A stretch of 64,000 nt of DNA from Bombyx mori. Lineage: Eukaryota > Arthropoda > Insecta > Lepidoptera > Bombycidae. Under the pieces are notes generated by a model that was not told the DNA's origin, made no database searches, and saw only the letters and a program-made list of their open reading frames with translations. How positions within the stretch are numbered: position 1 is the first letter of the stretch; every line of letters starts with the position of its first letter. The DNA lies in the NCBI RefSeq assembly GCF_030269925.1, contig NC_085124.1, forward strand, positions 5,642,001 through 5,706,000. Reading direction: 5' to 3'. Made by a program: the position numbers and the translations under genes. Shown in pieces: positions 26,901 to 36,300 of this stretch.

Positions 26901-29533
26901 ACGTTGGTACGGTTGGTCACGGATCGTTGATAACAACAAAGCGATAGTAGGTAATTATTTATAGACAAAATTAATTAGTGAACTTTGAAACTGCACCGAC
27001 CTAACCTTGGAAAATTTTATATGGGCCAATAAACCTTTTTCCAGCATATGGTCATATTAACTATGTACATCGCATTAATATACCTTACCTATTGCTATGG
27101 AAATATCACTTAACCTTTCATATCAATAATATAGCCAAACCAGAAGTGAAATTGATTTCGACTACTAAATAAAAATGTTTTTCAAAAATAACGTATATCA
27201 GGGGAGACAAACTTTATTAGAACTAAGATGTACTGTTTACTGACGAAACTCTCTACCAATGACATTTCTTGATATTTAATGAAACAATATAGTTCAAGTA
27301 GACAAATAAGTAGTATATTTTATTAAAACTATTAACATAAAACTGAAATTATATAATAAAAGAGAACTATTGTGTGGAAGAGAATAAATAATGTGACCTA
27401 ATGGTGTTGGCGAAGAATGCTCCGCATACCGTGGACCGCCAAGAGAACAAACAAATCTGTCCTCGAGCAACTTCGTATAGAAACGAGACTGTCGACGATT
27501 TGCTACCAGAAGGTTCTTGGTTACTTTGGTCATATTGCTCGGCGGCCACCAGACAACCTTGAAAGATTGATTGTGGTGGGCAAGGTAGAAGGGAAAAGAC
27601 CCGCCGGCCGGCCACCAAACCGTTGGTCGGATCAGATAACTGCGCTCACTGGACTCTCTGTTACCAACGCCCTGAGAGAAGCCGAAAACCGAAGCAAATG
27701 GAAGCTGAGGGTACAAAGAGCCACGAAGGGCTTTCAAGGACACGACCTTCAGCAATGAAGTATTCGACTAAGAAGAAGAATGACGATTAACAAATGATGA
27801 AGATGATGCGCGCAGTAGTTGGTGATTACGTTGCGTAGTCTCTTCTATGTATTTATATTTTTTGCCTTGCCACGATCGACTGATCTAATAGTTATAACTA
27901 GTGGTCCCCGCAGTAGGTAGTCGAAATTAGACTATAATTAATTGAAATTAAAAGTTTAAACATTATTATGGTTCTATTGTCAAGCACTATTATGTTTCTA
28001 TAATAATACAGATATCGCCAAAACTACACAATAAATAAATAATATTAAAGAATAGCAATATTAATCTGTTCTCAATTGACAATGCACAAAGAGTATATTA
28101 TATGTTGTGTCAAATACATGGTAGGGTGTGTAATGTTTTCTTTATTGAGTTATTTTTATTGCATAATTTAAAAAAAACATTAGCATTCTCTGCACTTCTT
28201 CTCTATGTTCTCTATAAATGTGGGAAATTTCATACTCCTCCGTCCGCACAATTTTCGTAAAAAGGGGTACAAAGTTTTTGCTTCACGTATTAATAATTCG
28301 ACGCTTGAAAGGCAAACGTGACTAAGCGACAATAACTGCTTTATACATAAATGATAGGCAATAACCATATTCGATGCGCAAAAAATATATATTTCTAGGT
28401 CTATTAAAATCATTTCAATCCTACAGCTAGATTCGTTAAAATATTTTTTTTTCAGGTATTTCAGCTTTAAATTAGTCTCCTGTAAAGTTCACGCATTGTT
28501 GCTTAGTCACGTTTGCCTTTCAAGCATCGATATATAGATAATCGACCCCTGACGTATGTAAATAACTATACGTATGTACATTCCCGACAGGCTCATCTCC
28601 GTCGACATGTCAACTGTCGTTCCCGAGCGAGGAGGCGTGCAAGTCTCACCGGGTGCGAGCGCGCGCCATGACCACGGAACAACTCGAAGAAGTCTTGGAG
28701 TACGCGCTCAATAAGCTGTTAGGTGACTGCAGGGATAAAGACCAAGGGCCCGCCGTCAAAATGAGGATATTCTACCAGGTAACCGATCATAGCGGAGCCG
28801 GTGGCGCGACCAAGTCGAAATTCTGTCTATTTAGGGTTTTTTTTTATTGTTTAAATGGGTGGACAAGCTTACAGCCCACCTGATTTTAAATGGTTACTGG
28901 AGCCCATAGACATCTACAACGTAAATACGCCACCCACCTTGAGATATAAGTTGTAAGGTCTCAGTATAGTTACAACGGCTGCCCCGCCCTTCAAACCGAA
29001 ACGCATTACTGCTTCACGGCAGAATTTGATGCCGTCGTGGCCTGGATAAGACGTCCGGTGCATTCGTGTTGAGCGATGCACCGGTGTTCGAATCTCAGGC
29101 GGGTACCAATTTTTCTAATGAAATACGTACTTAACAAATGGTCACAACATCGTGTAATAAAAATCAAACCCGCAAAATTATAATTTGCGTAATTACTGGC
29201 GGTAAGACCTCTTGGGAGTCCGCGCGGGTGGGTACCACCACCCCGCCTATTTCTGCCGTGAAGCAGTAATGCGTTTCGGTTTAAAGAGTGGGGCAGCCGT
29301 TGTAACTATACTGAGACCTTAGAACTTCTTAACACCAGGTGGGCTGTGAGCTCGTCCATCCATCTAAGCAATTGTCTCGCGTGTCGCAGGTGTGGAGCGC
29401 GCCGGCGGCGGGCTGGGTGGGGCGGCTGCGGCGCGCGGCGGGCGCCCGGCTGGCGCTGACGGCGGTGCCGGTGCTCGCGCTGCACAACGCCTTCACCTTC
29501 CTCTCCATCGCCGGGCTGCGGCTCGACGAGTGA
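11952..29533 (+). CDS. Dph6: Diphthine-ammonia ligase (DPH6/ATPBD4) with C-terminal RidA-like domains
   Basis: Catalyses the last, ATP-dependent amidation step of diphthamide synthesis on elongation factor 2 (known for the family; cytosolic). Thirteen exons, all phase-consistent: 11952-12066, 12234-12418, 14451-14524, 15432-15537, 18442-18611, 18767-19278, 20482-20666, 23484-23615, 23889-24050, 25181-25346, 25815-25916, 28591-28778, 29390-29533; product 746 aa, near the yeast long form (685 aa) rather than the short mammalian one. The PP-loop ATP-binding motif SGGKDS is at residues 8-13 and the signature GEGGEYETFTLD at about 196-207. Residues about 255-340 form an acidic Ser/Glu-rich insert. 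RidA/YjgF-like domains follow, with HGWYFIGGIVGEG near 365 and NIGPYSQAIK at about 484-493. Exon 6 end is ambiguous between two donors 4 bp apart; only A|GTAGGT keeps frame. Exons 9, 10, 12 and 13 are strikingly GC-rich. Confidence 0.95.
12880..13235 (+). mobile_element. Decayed non-LTR retrotransposon ORF2 C-terminal remnant
   Basis: In Dph6 intron 2. Broken plus-strand frames give LTNGANCRFCMEGN, stop, TVNHILSGLYE and then ELMQMLADKVADG. The C-x2-C followed by H pattern resembles the cysteine/histidine segment near the C-terminus of R1/jockey-type ORF2 proteins. Several stops interrupt it. Assignment to a clade is not possible by eye. Confidence 0.4.
13484..13757. mobile_element. MITE, about 275 bp, copy 1 (second copy at 62228-62506)
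   Basis: Terminal inverted repeats of about 30 bp: gagtcg-ctattatcaaagg-ggcaatctg at the left and its near-complement at the right. A near-identical element in opposite orientation lies at 62228-62506, which confirms a mobile family. No open reading frame, so it is non-autonomous. It sits in Dph6 intron 2. Confidence 0.85.
13765..14011. repeat. Fold-back element with perfect 60-bp inverted arms
   Basis: Arms 13765-13824 and 13952-14011 are exact reverse complements over 60 bp, separated by a 127-bp loop. It begins eight bases after the neighbouring MITE. The perfect arms imply recent insertion or gene conversion. In the Dph6 pre-mRNA this would form a long perfect hairpin. No coding content. 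Confidence 0.9.
14625..14746. repeat. Perfect 61-bp tandem duplication (2 copies)
   Basis: Bases 14625-14685 and 14686-14746 are identical in direct tandem, each ending in a ttacagctctac segment. Located in Dph6 intron 3, 100 bp after exon 3. Each unit carries a potential acceptor (ttacag) but no open exon follows. Confidence 0.85.
15941..16263 (+). mobile_element. Non-autonomous Helitron (Lep1-like), copy 1
   Basis: Begins TCTATACTAATATTATAAAG and ends with a short GC-rich hairpin (around gcggacggagtcgcggg) followed by CTAG, lying between a host A and a host T as Helitrons do. No open reading frame. Located in Dph6 intron 4. Confidence 0.75.
16600..16850 (+). mobile_element. Bm1 SINE, plus orientation
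   Basis: Carries the Bm1 body: the constant segments cctgcctatttctgccgtga, agcagtaa, gtttaaagggtggggcagcc and the tail caggtgggccgtgagctc. The tRNA-like head is missing or decayed. In Dph6 intron 4. Confidence 0.8.
17150..17290 (+). mobile_element. BMC1/L1Bm-type LINE 3' tail
   Basis: Short 5'-truncated LINE tail with the typical run ggcagcggcttggctctg, ccatgggcgacggtaaccac and caggtgggccgtacgctcgt, then an A-rich end. Same family at 19625-19745, 41790-41912 and 54085-54210. In Dph6 intron 4. Confidence 0.65.
17589..17802 (-). mobile_element. Non-autonomous Helitron (Lep1-like), copy 2
   Basis: On the minus strand it starts TCTATACTAATATTATAAAG and ends with CTAG, again between A and T. The interior differs in part from copy 1 but shares the ggtccgatttga-like segment and the gtttgtttgtttg run. 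Dph6 intron 4. Confidence 0.75.
18080..18415 (+). mobile_element. Non-LTR retroelement tail, family T, copy 1
   Basis: A recurring sequence with ctcgccggatcttctcagtg, gatccggtg-tagattctgcg and ccccgtgagttcacctacta, ending in an A-rich tract. The same family occurs at 20704-20906, 20917-21175, 22115-22375, 22960-23140 (minus), 29725-29830 and 35440-35525 (minus). Poly-A ends plus target-site duplications at other copies show it is retrotransposed. The copy ends about 30 bp before Dph6 exon 5. Confidence 0.7.
19625..19745 (-). mobile_element. BMC1/L1Bm-type LINE tail, degraded
   Basis: Antisense copy of the BMC1-type tail (tttattgtctttgtaggtaa, then aagtggttaccgtcgctcat). Dph6 intron 6. Confidence 0.5.
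19785..20012 (+). mobile_element. Non-autonomous Helitron (Lep1-like), copy 3
   Basis: Starts TCTATACTAATCTATAC and ends gcggacgagtacggCTAG, with A before and T after. The interior (ttccgttataactactgaac) is distinct from the other two copies, so this is a related but separate subfamily. Dph6 intron 6. Confidence 0.65.
20684..21815. mobile_element. TTAA-flanked piggyBac-type MITE interrupted by three retro-insertions
   Basis: Left end TTAACCCTTTGACTGCC at 20684 and right end ggtagtcaaagggtcaa at 21815 are inverted; the TTAA/CCC boundary is the piggyBac signature. Uninterrupted relative at 30030-30317. Within it lie two family-T tails in series (20704-20906 and 20917-21175) and a LINE ORF fragment (about 21333-21677). 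Target duplications are visible for all three: a 10-mer gactgccatt at 20694, 20907 and 21176, and a 13-mer aaaagactaaaac at 21320 and 21678. Dph6 intron 7. Confidence 0.8.
21333..21677 (+). mobile_element. Non-LTR retrotransposon reverse-transcriptase C-terminal fragment
   Basis: The plus strand encodes, with frame breaks, FGHVARKKGDNLEKLLITGK, VEGKRPRGRSPMRWSDQIK: the C-terminal end of an ORF2-type reverse transcriptase protein. A related fragment is at 27400-27758. Flanked by a 13-bp direct repeat, so it is a discrete 5'-truncated insertion. Confidence 0.7.
22115..22375 (+). mobile_element. Non-LTR retroelement tail, family T
   Basis: Full-looking family-T tail ending aacttaggtaggc and an 11-base A run. 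A short duplication (aactgtt) appears on both sides. Dph6 intron 7. Confidence 0.7.
22960..23140 (-). mobile_element. Non-LTR retroelement tail, family T, minus orientation
   Basis: Reverse complement of the family-T core (ctagcaagagcagtgcttcg, gatccggcgagaaactcagt), with the T-rich complement of its A tail at the left. Dph6 intron 7. Confidence 0.65.
23622..23800. repeat. GA microsatellite and AT/TA-rich low-complexity tract
   Basis: A gagaga/gggaggga run directly after the exon 8 donor leads into a tattctttattgtacacc segment and then TA- and CA-rich simple sequence. The middle part resembles a LINE tail read in antisense. Dph6 intron 8. Confidence 0.55.
24126..24345. mobile_element. MITE B, truncated copy
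   Basis: Begins cgacgcttgaaaggcaaacg and matches the element at 28296-28533, but its right inverted terminus is missing. Dph6 intron 9. Confidence 0.6.
24513..24650 (+). mobile_element. Non-LTR retroelement tail, second family
   Basis: Contains ctcctggctgagcctctgct, cgcccacctgtcctggtgaa and tctttcaatcataaaaaaaa; a close relative is at 29823-29952. A-rich 3' end. Dph6 intron 9. Confidence 0.6.
24661..25070. mobile_element. Repeat A, copy 1
   Basis: About 400 bp nearly colinear with 27895-28295 (shared ggtcccgcagtag, atactcctccgtccgc and caaagtttttgcttcacgta). No open reading frame. Dph6 intron 9. Confidence 0.65.
25366..25441 (-). mobile_element. Bm1 SINE fragment
   Basis: Antisense Bm1 tail (gagctcacagcccacctggt, catagacatctacaacgt) starting 20 bp after the donor of Dph6 exon 10. 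Confidence 0.75.
26030..26230. other. GC-rich patch of unknown origin
   Basis: A locally GC-rich block with a run of nine G bases near 26160, in otherwise AT-rich Dph6 intron 11. It looks like a scrap of a retroelement but I cannot name the family, and no frame looks coding. Confidence 0.3.
27395..27758 (+). mobile_element. LINE reverse-transcriptase C-terminal fragment
   Basis: A continuous plus-strand frame reads WRRMLRIPWTAKRTNKSVLE, then YFGHIARRPPDNLERLIVVG and GRPPNRWSDQIT, ending at a stop near 27758. This is the C-terminal end of a non-LTR ORF2 protein. It is 5'-truncated and in Dph6 intron 11. The frame is intact over about 120 codons, so this insertion is fairly young. Confidence 0.8.
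27895..28560. mobile_element. Repeat A, copy 2, with MITE B nested inside
   Basis: Repeat A matches 24661-25070 up to cttcacgtattaata. There a 238-bp element (28296-28533) intervenes with inverted ends of about 34 bp (cgacgcttgaaaggcaaacg...). The A-like sequence then resumes (tatagata). The arrangement is an insertion of MITE B into A at a TA-rich site. Dph6 intron 11. Confidence 0.65.
28852..29027 (-). mobile_element. Bm1 SINE fragment, minus orientation
   Basis: Antisense Bm1 body and tail, from cttacagcccacctgatttt to ctgcttcacggcagaa. It stops abruptly where the next, oppositely oriented copy starts. Dph6 intron 12. Confidence 0.8.
29028..29372 (+). mobile_element. Bm1 SINE, near full length with tRNA-like head
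   Basis: Starts with the tRNA-derived head (cgtggcctggataagacgtc and ggtgttcgaatctcaggcgg, resembling A and B boxes), then the Bm1 body and tail ctgtgagctcgtccatccat. The tail ends about 17 bp before the acceptor of Dph6 exon 13. Head-to-head with the preceding copy. Confidence 0.85.
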
Positions 29534-29724
29534 CGACTCGGCGCCGGTACTTGACCAGGCCTGTATCCCTCACCTATGATGAAAATTAGCGCTGCCGTTG
29601 CGCTACAACTCAATATAAGTAGAGCGACGCTTTCAGCTCTAACACTAGGAACAGGCTTAGGAACTCCGGTAACCGTAGTCGACGAATTCGACACAGGGGG
29701 CGACGTGCAACCTAACCCATGCAT

Positions 29725-29955
29725 CAGCCTGCTGAGTTTCTCGCCGGATCTTCTCAGCGGATCGCGATTCCGATCCGGTAGTAGATTTATTCGCGAAGCA
29801 GTCGCTCTTGAGTTGTTAGGTCTCCTTCGGAGGCGCTCGGGCAGTTGTTAGCAAATCGCACCCCTCCTGGCTGAGCCTTTGCTCGCCCACCTGTCCTGGT
29901 GAAACTGGAAAGGCCTCCGAGTCATCAGTACTCTTTCAATCATAAAAAAAATATA
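29725..29955 (+). mobile_element. Non-LTR retroelement tails (family T fragment joined to second family)
   Basis: Family-T core (ctcgccggatcttctcagcg) runs directly into the cggaggcgctcgggcag...ctcctggctgagccttt tail seen at 24513. The junction suggests both are parts or variants of one element family. Downstream of the Dph6 stop codon, so possibly transcribed in its 3' UTR. Confidence 0.6.
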
Positions 29956-30029
29956 TAAGTAGAGGGTGAGTTTAATAATGACGGACTCAAGAGTACATAT
30001 ATATCTACAGGCACCCATATAAATGATTC

Positions 30030-30317
30030 TTAACCCTTTGACTGCCGTATAGGTCACTTGGGGCCTACGCGGCGCACTAAAGTAATTATGTCGATTGACT
30101 GATACTAAGCGCCTTAACTTTCTATTGGTTTTTAATGTTAGTTTGTCTTTTATGTCTCTTAGAAATATGTAGGTTCATTCTCAGTATCGTTCCGATTCGA
30201 CTCTCCCAGAGTCTACTAAGTATTCCGCCGACTTAGTAATAACAGAAATCGACATAATTACTTCAGTTCACAGCGTAGGGCACCGGTGACCTACATGGCA
30301 GGCCGTCAAAGGGCTAA
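30030..30317. mobile_element. piggyBac-type MITE, uninterrupted copy
   Basis: TTAACCCTTTGACTGCC at the left; the right end reads gccgtcaaagggctaa, so its TTAA has one change. Inverted ends extend about 70 bp (both include taattatgtcgatt or complement). It is the unbroken relative of 20684-21815. Confidence 0.75.
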
Positions 30318-30319
30318 TA

Positions 30320-31170
30320 AGGTTGAACGGTCAATTCGTTCCTTGTCGTCTGGTTCGCGTCAGTCTTTTAGGAAGGCATTAAAAGTACTGCCTGTCGCTA
30401 GTCACGTCCGCCCTCGTTCCATTCTCTCTTTATTTCTTTTCGAATTCTTGTCAAGTCTTATTTATGTCTAGTCGTTGTAGGTCTTATGTCCTGTCAAAGA
30501 GGTTGCACGCCACGACAAAGGTCATGTCCATGATTAATCTTGCAAAACAAAATCATGGCTAGTTAAAACTAACCAAACGTCGCCCTTTTATAAACAAACG
30601 TATACATAATACATTGGATTCATAATATCATAGAATGTAGGTAATAATACAAAACCACCTACATTCGTGGCCATCTGAAAGCTAGCGCGCTAGCGAAAGT
30701 TAACTCTCTGAAACAAAGTATAACTTTTTAAACTTTCTCAGGCATACATTCCAAAGTTATCTGTTTGTTCGATTATCTTAAGATTTTTTTTTTTTCTGTG
30801 TGTGATTTTACTTTCTGTGTTAATTTGTTGGAAAACTAATTGTTTTATTTTATTTCTATTTTTCAGGTTTCATCGAACGTTAAAAACTCAAGATGCTTTA
30901 TTGCCAATTTATAAATATTTGCTGAATATTTTCAGTATTTATAAAAATTTTGTTAACTATGCTACCAAGTTTACCGTATTATAAGTCAAATTATACATTA
31001 TTTTTTATTGCACATTCTTGTTTTATTTATATTAACATTAATTAACGTTGAGATTCGAGAGCTTAAAAAAATCTTTATTTATAATAAAATTAAAAAAACT
31101 CAAATCCATACCGATGCGTGATGGTGATGATGCACGATGACAATGAATAATGAAAACAAAAATCAAATAA
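30320..31170. other. Convergent intergenic region between Dph6 and e(y)3, no gene seen
   Basis: AT-rich sequence between the 3' ends of two converging genes. Several AATAAA-like hexamers occur on both strands (for example minus-strand AATAAA at 31173-31178, which could end the e(y)3 transcript). No convincing exon. Confidence 0.4.
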
Positions 31171-33317
31171 AATTTATTTTATTTTTTTACAAAATTGACC
31201 GAACAGTGCGAGATTTCTAGAACGTTTACACTTGCATTAAGTAGACATAAAGTTACAATAATTCTCTTACAGATAAGTCTTACATTCACCTGTGTCGATA
31301 AAGCAATGCAAATTACGGTGCGGACGACACCCTGACCGGCTCATATCGTATAAAAGTTAAATTACCATGATCTGACGAAACAAATTTGTTTTGACATAAT
31401 TTTTTTTCATCTTATAAATTGTCACTACGTAAATTATGATTAATAATAATAATTAACCGAAGCATAATAATAATAATTATAAAACTAAATCATGATACAT
31501 TACATGTCAGTATTCGATGAAGTAACTGCGACGTCTTCTTCACTTACAAATATATACTAATACAATGTACATTACACAACATTAGGGGGATAATTGATTG
31601 CACACAGCGGTTTAAAGACGATAGCGCGCGCAGTGATTATCCATAAGTACGAGTATAGCTCTACTGAATACAGGACGCGACTACTGCCAGTCGATTTGAT
31701 ACTTCAACGAAGCCCTGGAAACGTCCAAAACCCACACCAAAACCTATATACTTTAATACTATCCTTTTTTTTTTTAAAACGTAAACGTGTATAATAAATA
31801 AAAGAATGTCTCATAATGAAAACTAATAAAGTATTAACGATACTCAAGAGTTAAATAATTTATTCGATCGATTTTTATTTTTCTATAGTATAATTAAAAA
31901 CTATTATTATCGAAATCGGGCAAGTACGTTTTCCAGAACGTAGAAAAATGAATTACATTAATTTTAATAATGATGATAAGAGACATAAGTTTGTACTTGG
32001 AAAATTAAGTAAAGAAAAAGTCAATAAGAGAAGAGCTGCTGAATTTAATTCATAAAACTAAACAAGCTAATAATCACCTTAACGTAAACTATCATTAATA
32101 ATGTTATTTATTAATTAACAACTTTTAAAGTGTATTTTTGAAGGTAATTCGTAAATCAATTCTGTTTTCACATTCATAAGTGATTTCCTCTCCGGTGACC
32201 AGAGATGCGGTTCGGCGCCTTTTCGTTTTTTTATGAACCTGAAGTCTATCTCTGCCTCCGCAAACTATAGTTTCGTAACAATCGTCCACAATCTACAATC
32301 TACCTGATATCAGATTGTATACAGTTGTATCCGTCTCATAGTACAACTAAAATAAATACCTTACAGCGAAATTAACGATATCCTTAAATTAGTCGGTTAT
32401 GAAAGAAAATCAAATGCGCACCGTAGTACCTAACGATCAGCGGGCATCCCGGCAACCGGACGACAAAAAAATAAAACAGTGCCCAAATAATTTGTGAAAC
32501 AAACATAAAATGCATTAAAAGGCAGATGTTTTTTTCGTAATATACTTTTATTTTTTATAGATATATATATATATTTATTTTTTTGAGATGAAACTTATAT
32601 CATAGTCGTTTTTTAAGAACGAAACACATTTACGCGTCTACATTTACAAATGTCCACAGTCCGGCCGCGACTCGGCGAGCTCTCGCACTCCACGCCCCAA
32701 CGTAAAACCTATATCCTGGACGAGCACACTATAACATCGTTTGTCTCACATAACGTTCACACCAACACTAACATAAGATCAACCAACGTAATTCTAAACA
32801 GACTTAGTTGATTGCAAACCGCTACCGTCGTGCTCTCATTTTGACGATAATCGAACAGGGATTGCGTTAACTTAAAAATCGTAAGAGAGTTTCTGTGTGC
32901 TTACTGCGAGTTTCGTAACGTACTCGATAGCGTAAAAGTTAACCCAATTTTGTATGCAGTTCGGACAGCGCCCCTAGCGGCAAACGTACGCAAACGATCC
33001 CATTCAAATTGGGCTAAATAAGTCACCGTCGAAAAATTTAAGTTTATTTTTAATCATTCATATCGTTAAATGAATCGTTTCGTTCACTTCAAAAAACTTA
33101 CAGTTCGATCAAACGACGCTTAAAAATGCCATTTCATACATTTCATGATTAAAATTTACAGTTGGAACAGCGCCCCTAGCGGCAAACGTACGCAAACGAT
33201 CCCATACAAATTTGAGCAACTTTTACGCTATCGAGAACGTTAAAAAACTCGCACCAAGCATACTGTTCACAATTACCCTGGTTGACCATTATTAGTAGCC
33301 CGGCGTTCGCTTGGCGG
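31171..33317 (-). other. Probable e(y)3 3' untranslated region
   Basis: Sequence following the e(y)3 stop codon on the minus strand, AT-rich and without coding signal. Its extent is inferred from candidate polyadenylation hexamers only. It contains a palindromic element at 32905-33256. Confidence 0.35.
32905..33256. mobile_element. MITE-like palindrome with an internal direct repeat
   Basis: Inverted ends of about 34 bp (cgatagcgtaaaagtt at the left, aacttttacgctatcga at the right). Inside each end lies the same-orientation segment cagcgcccctagcggcaaac followed by gtacgcaaacgatccca, at about 32967 and 33172. No open reading frame. Confidence 0.7.
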
Positions 33318-36300
33318 CTAGTCGGAGGGCGCGGCCACGTCGAGCGGGTCCGGTTCCGGCTCGGGCTCTGTGCGCGAGAGCATGTACTGGCGGTGCGCGT
33401 ACTTGTTGAACCGTCGCTTGGCCATGAACAGCGTCGCGATAGTGCGCGGCGCCAGGCGGACGGCGGCCGCGCGCGACGTGATCCCGCCGCGCCGGCACTC
33501 GCCGCACGTGTAGTCCAACACCTTCAGCACCGACACCGTCGTCCTAACGCACTCTGTCGACACACACACACCCCCCAACGTTACACATCCGCAGACGACG
33601 CGCGTACTCACAGCAACTTCATAAAAGCTTTGCATTCATCGCGATTTTGTCATTTAAATAAAGAATAGTTTAAAAAAAACTAAAAAAATACGCTTTTATA
33701 AAAAATCCTTGAAAATAAATTTTAATTAAATATAGTGTAAGAAAAAATGATTTTATTGTAAAAAAAAAGCGTGAGGTGCATGGTATCAGTAGTTATAAAT
33801 ATTTTATGACCCGATATGAGTAGAAGGGTTATTTTGAAAATATTCTGAAAAGCACCCTACGGTTTTTTTTACAATAAAACATTTTTTCTTACATTATTTT
33901 TAATTCAAATTTATTAAAATTTATTTTCTATTTTTTAGTTGGATTTTCTATAAAAGCGTATTTTTTTAGTTTTTTTAAACTATTATTTTATTCCTTTAAA
34001 AATACACAATGCTGATTATTAATTGAGGTTGACCCAAAAAATCGTTACGAATGTAAAGTTTCATCGGACGAGCCCAGCACACGGCCGTATTCATATCGTT
34101 CACACCTACACCTAAACCGCGCTGCACACACTCGCACTCAGCGATGATCGGTGCATTCTTTTTATATAACGCGGCTCAACAATTTCTCTACCAGCTAAAG
34201 TCTAGGCTATAAACGCTGCTGCGTTGTGACGTCATGCTCGCCTACAAATTCTAGTAAAACCTTTCTAGAAGAAAGCTCCTTCATAATAGTCTTAATGCAT
34301 ATTCGTAGCGTATTTGTTTTTGAAGTATTTTACAAATGGCCACAATAATAGGAAATAAACGAATGCATACTATATAAATAAATAAATAAAAACGCAAGCA
34401 CATTTTTTTCTAATCTGGAAGATGACATGATAACCGATATAGTTAAATGAGCATTTATGGAAACGAACCAAGCATGAGAAAGGAAGAAATTACGTTCACA
34501 CTTTAAGCATGAATTAGAAAACCGCGAAAACAATAATTAAAATGTGAACACAAAATTCTTCCGCACGAACAAGAAAATGCAATGACAAGCAGAACAAACA
34601 AGCTGTACACTGCACATAAAACAATAAATAAAAACAATTAATTTTTAAATAATTTTGAATTTGAATTTTTTCGAACATTATATTCGAATGATACTAGATG
34701 AGATATATAGGTTGCATAAGTTGCAATAGTTATTGTTTTACGTGTCGTCGTGTGGCGTTTGGGTTGCGGGGGCAGGCGCAGTGCGTTTCTACTGGTTGTT
34801 GGTTTGTTTGTTTGTTTGTTGTGTGACGTACCTTGATGCAGTTGCCTATCGCAGAGCTTACATATGACGAGCTGCATAGTCCCCTTGGGCCCGACGAACG
34901 AGCGATCGCACAGAGGGCAGTAGCGACCGATGCGATACGCCCTACACACACATACGGACCGTACGCGCAACCACCGGAACACAGAAACACGCCATTAGTT
35001 AACAACACCGGCCGGCATTACGACACACGCTTCGGCTCAACGATGCCTTCATTACTTCTCTTCGATACGCTCTCAACTATTGTTATGTTATTCGATTATT
35101 GTTATAGTATCATATATTTTAAGTGTGTGCGCGTGTGTCACATATGAGACCTATAAAATCAAAGGCAGCTAAACGCCTTAATGTCGTAAAATGGATTAAT
35201 AATGGCGCTATCTTGTTTAGTTAGTTGGACACGCTTTAGTGTTTTCATGTTATAACAAATGCAGTTAAATCTCTAACAAATTCAGTTGAAATTTTTTATT
35301 TTTACTCTACTAAGTACTAATAAACGAAGTTTTATCATTTAAAATTTAGATTATTAGTAATATTCTCATTCTTTATAAATCTCCTTTAAAATAAACAATA
35401 TCGTAGCTATCCGTAGCTATCCAAAGTTATTTCAGCTTCTCAAACCGGGAGTGTTGCTAACACTGGCCCTAGCAAGAGCAGTACTTCGATGGATCGGGAG
35501 GATCCGTAATGACGTGTTTAGGGCCGATTTTTGTAGTTTACCTGAATATTTGACAGACTTGGATTTAGCTGCCTTTGATTTTATAGGCCTCGTATATACA
35601 TAGTACACATAAAATACTTTATAAACACATAGATAAATAAAATACAGGAAATAATAGTGCTTGTGTTGTTTGTAGTATTCGATATCATTAAATAGATACA
35701 TTGTTATCATACTGTAGATCAATCGAAGAAAAGTAACGAATTCGGTGTTAGTAAATAGAATGCCTGTGAAAATGAAATGGATTTCTACGCCCATTGTTAG
35801 TTAAGTGAGTCGGTGAGTTAGTCGAATTAAGAGCAGTGGGATGATGCGTCGACACCCATTGTCAATGATGAAAACTAAGAGATGCAGTAGATACATTGTA
35901 CACATCTCTGTTGTTCGAGTACCGAAACTAATTAAAAAAAACTTCGATACAAAATGTATATTAATAACAATGAAAATTATATAGAAACAGAAAGCAAAGT
36001 TAAATTTTACATATACATTTTTTTGTAAACCACATTAAAACAATCTTTCGCGATAACTGCTTTCTGAAAATCAAACTTTGCCAGTAAATTGAAGAAGATT
36101 ATTTGCGCACGTTTTGTAATATTTTGTATTATTTAAAATAATTTAAGATTAACAATTTCCTATTATCAGATATTGTGATAATTGAAAAATAATAATTTAA
36201 ATTTATAATTAAGTGTATATGCGCGCTTTTTCTAGAGTCATCATCATCGCTATTGAAGTGCGTTAACAATCTTTGAAGAGAAATATATTGTGGCATGCTA

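Noticed and set aside
27294..27755. Minus-strand frames opposite the LINE fragment
   Set aside because: Antisense of a clear reverse-transcriptase C-terminal frame.
24126..28560. Circular permutation of one repeat (B-A in intron 9, A-B in intron 11)
   Set aside because: B has its own inverted ends and A resumes after B at 28534, so nested insertion explains the order better.
29040..29100. tRNA gene candidate (A- and B-box-like sequence)
   Set aside because: It is the tRNA-derived head of a Bm1 SINE; no cloverleaf continues on the 3' side.
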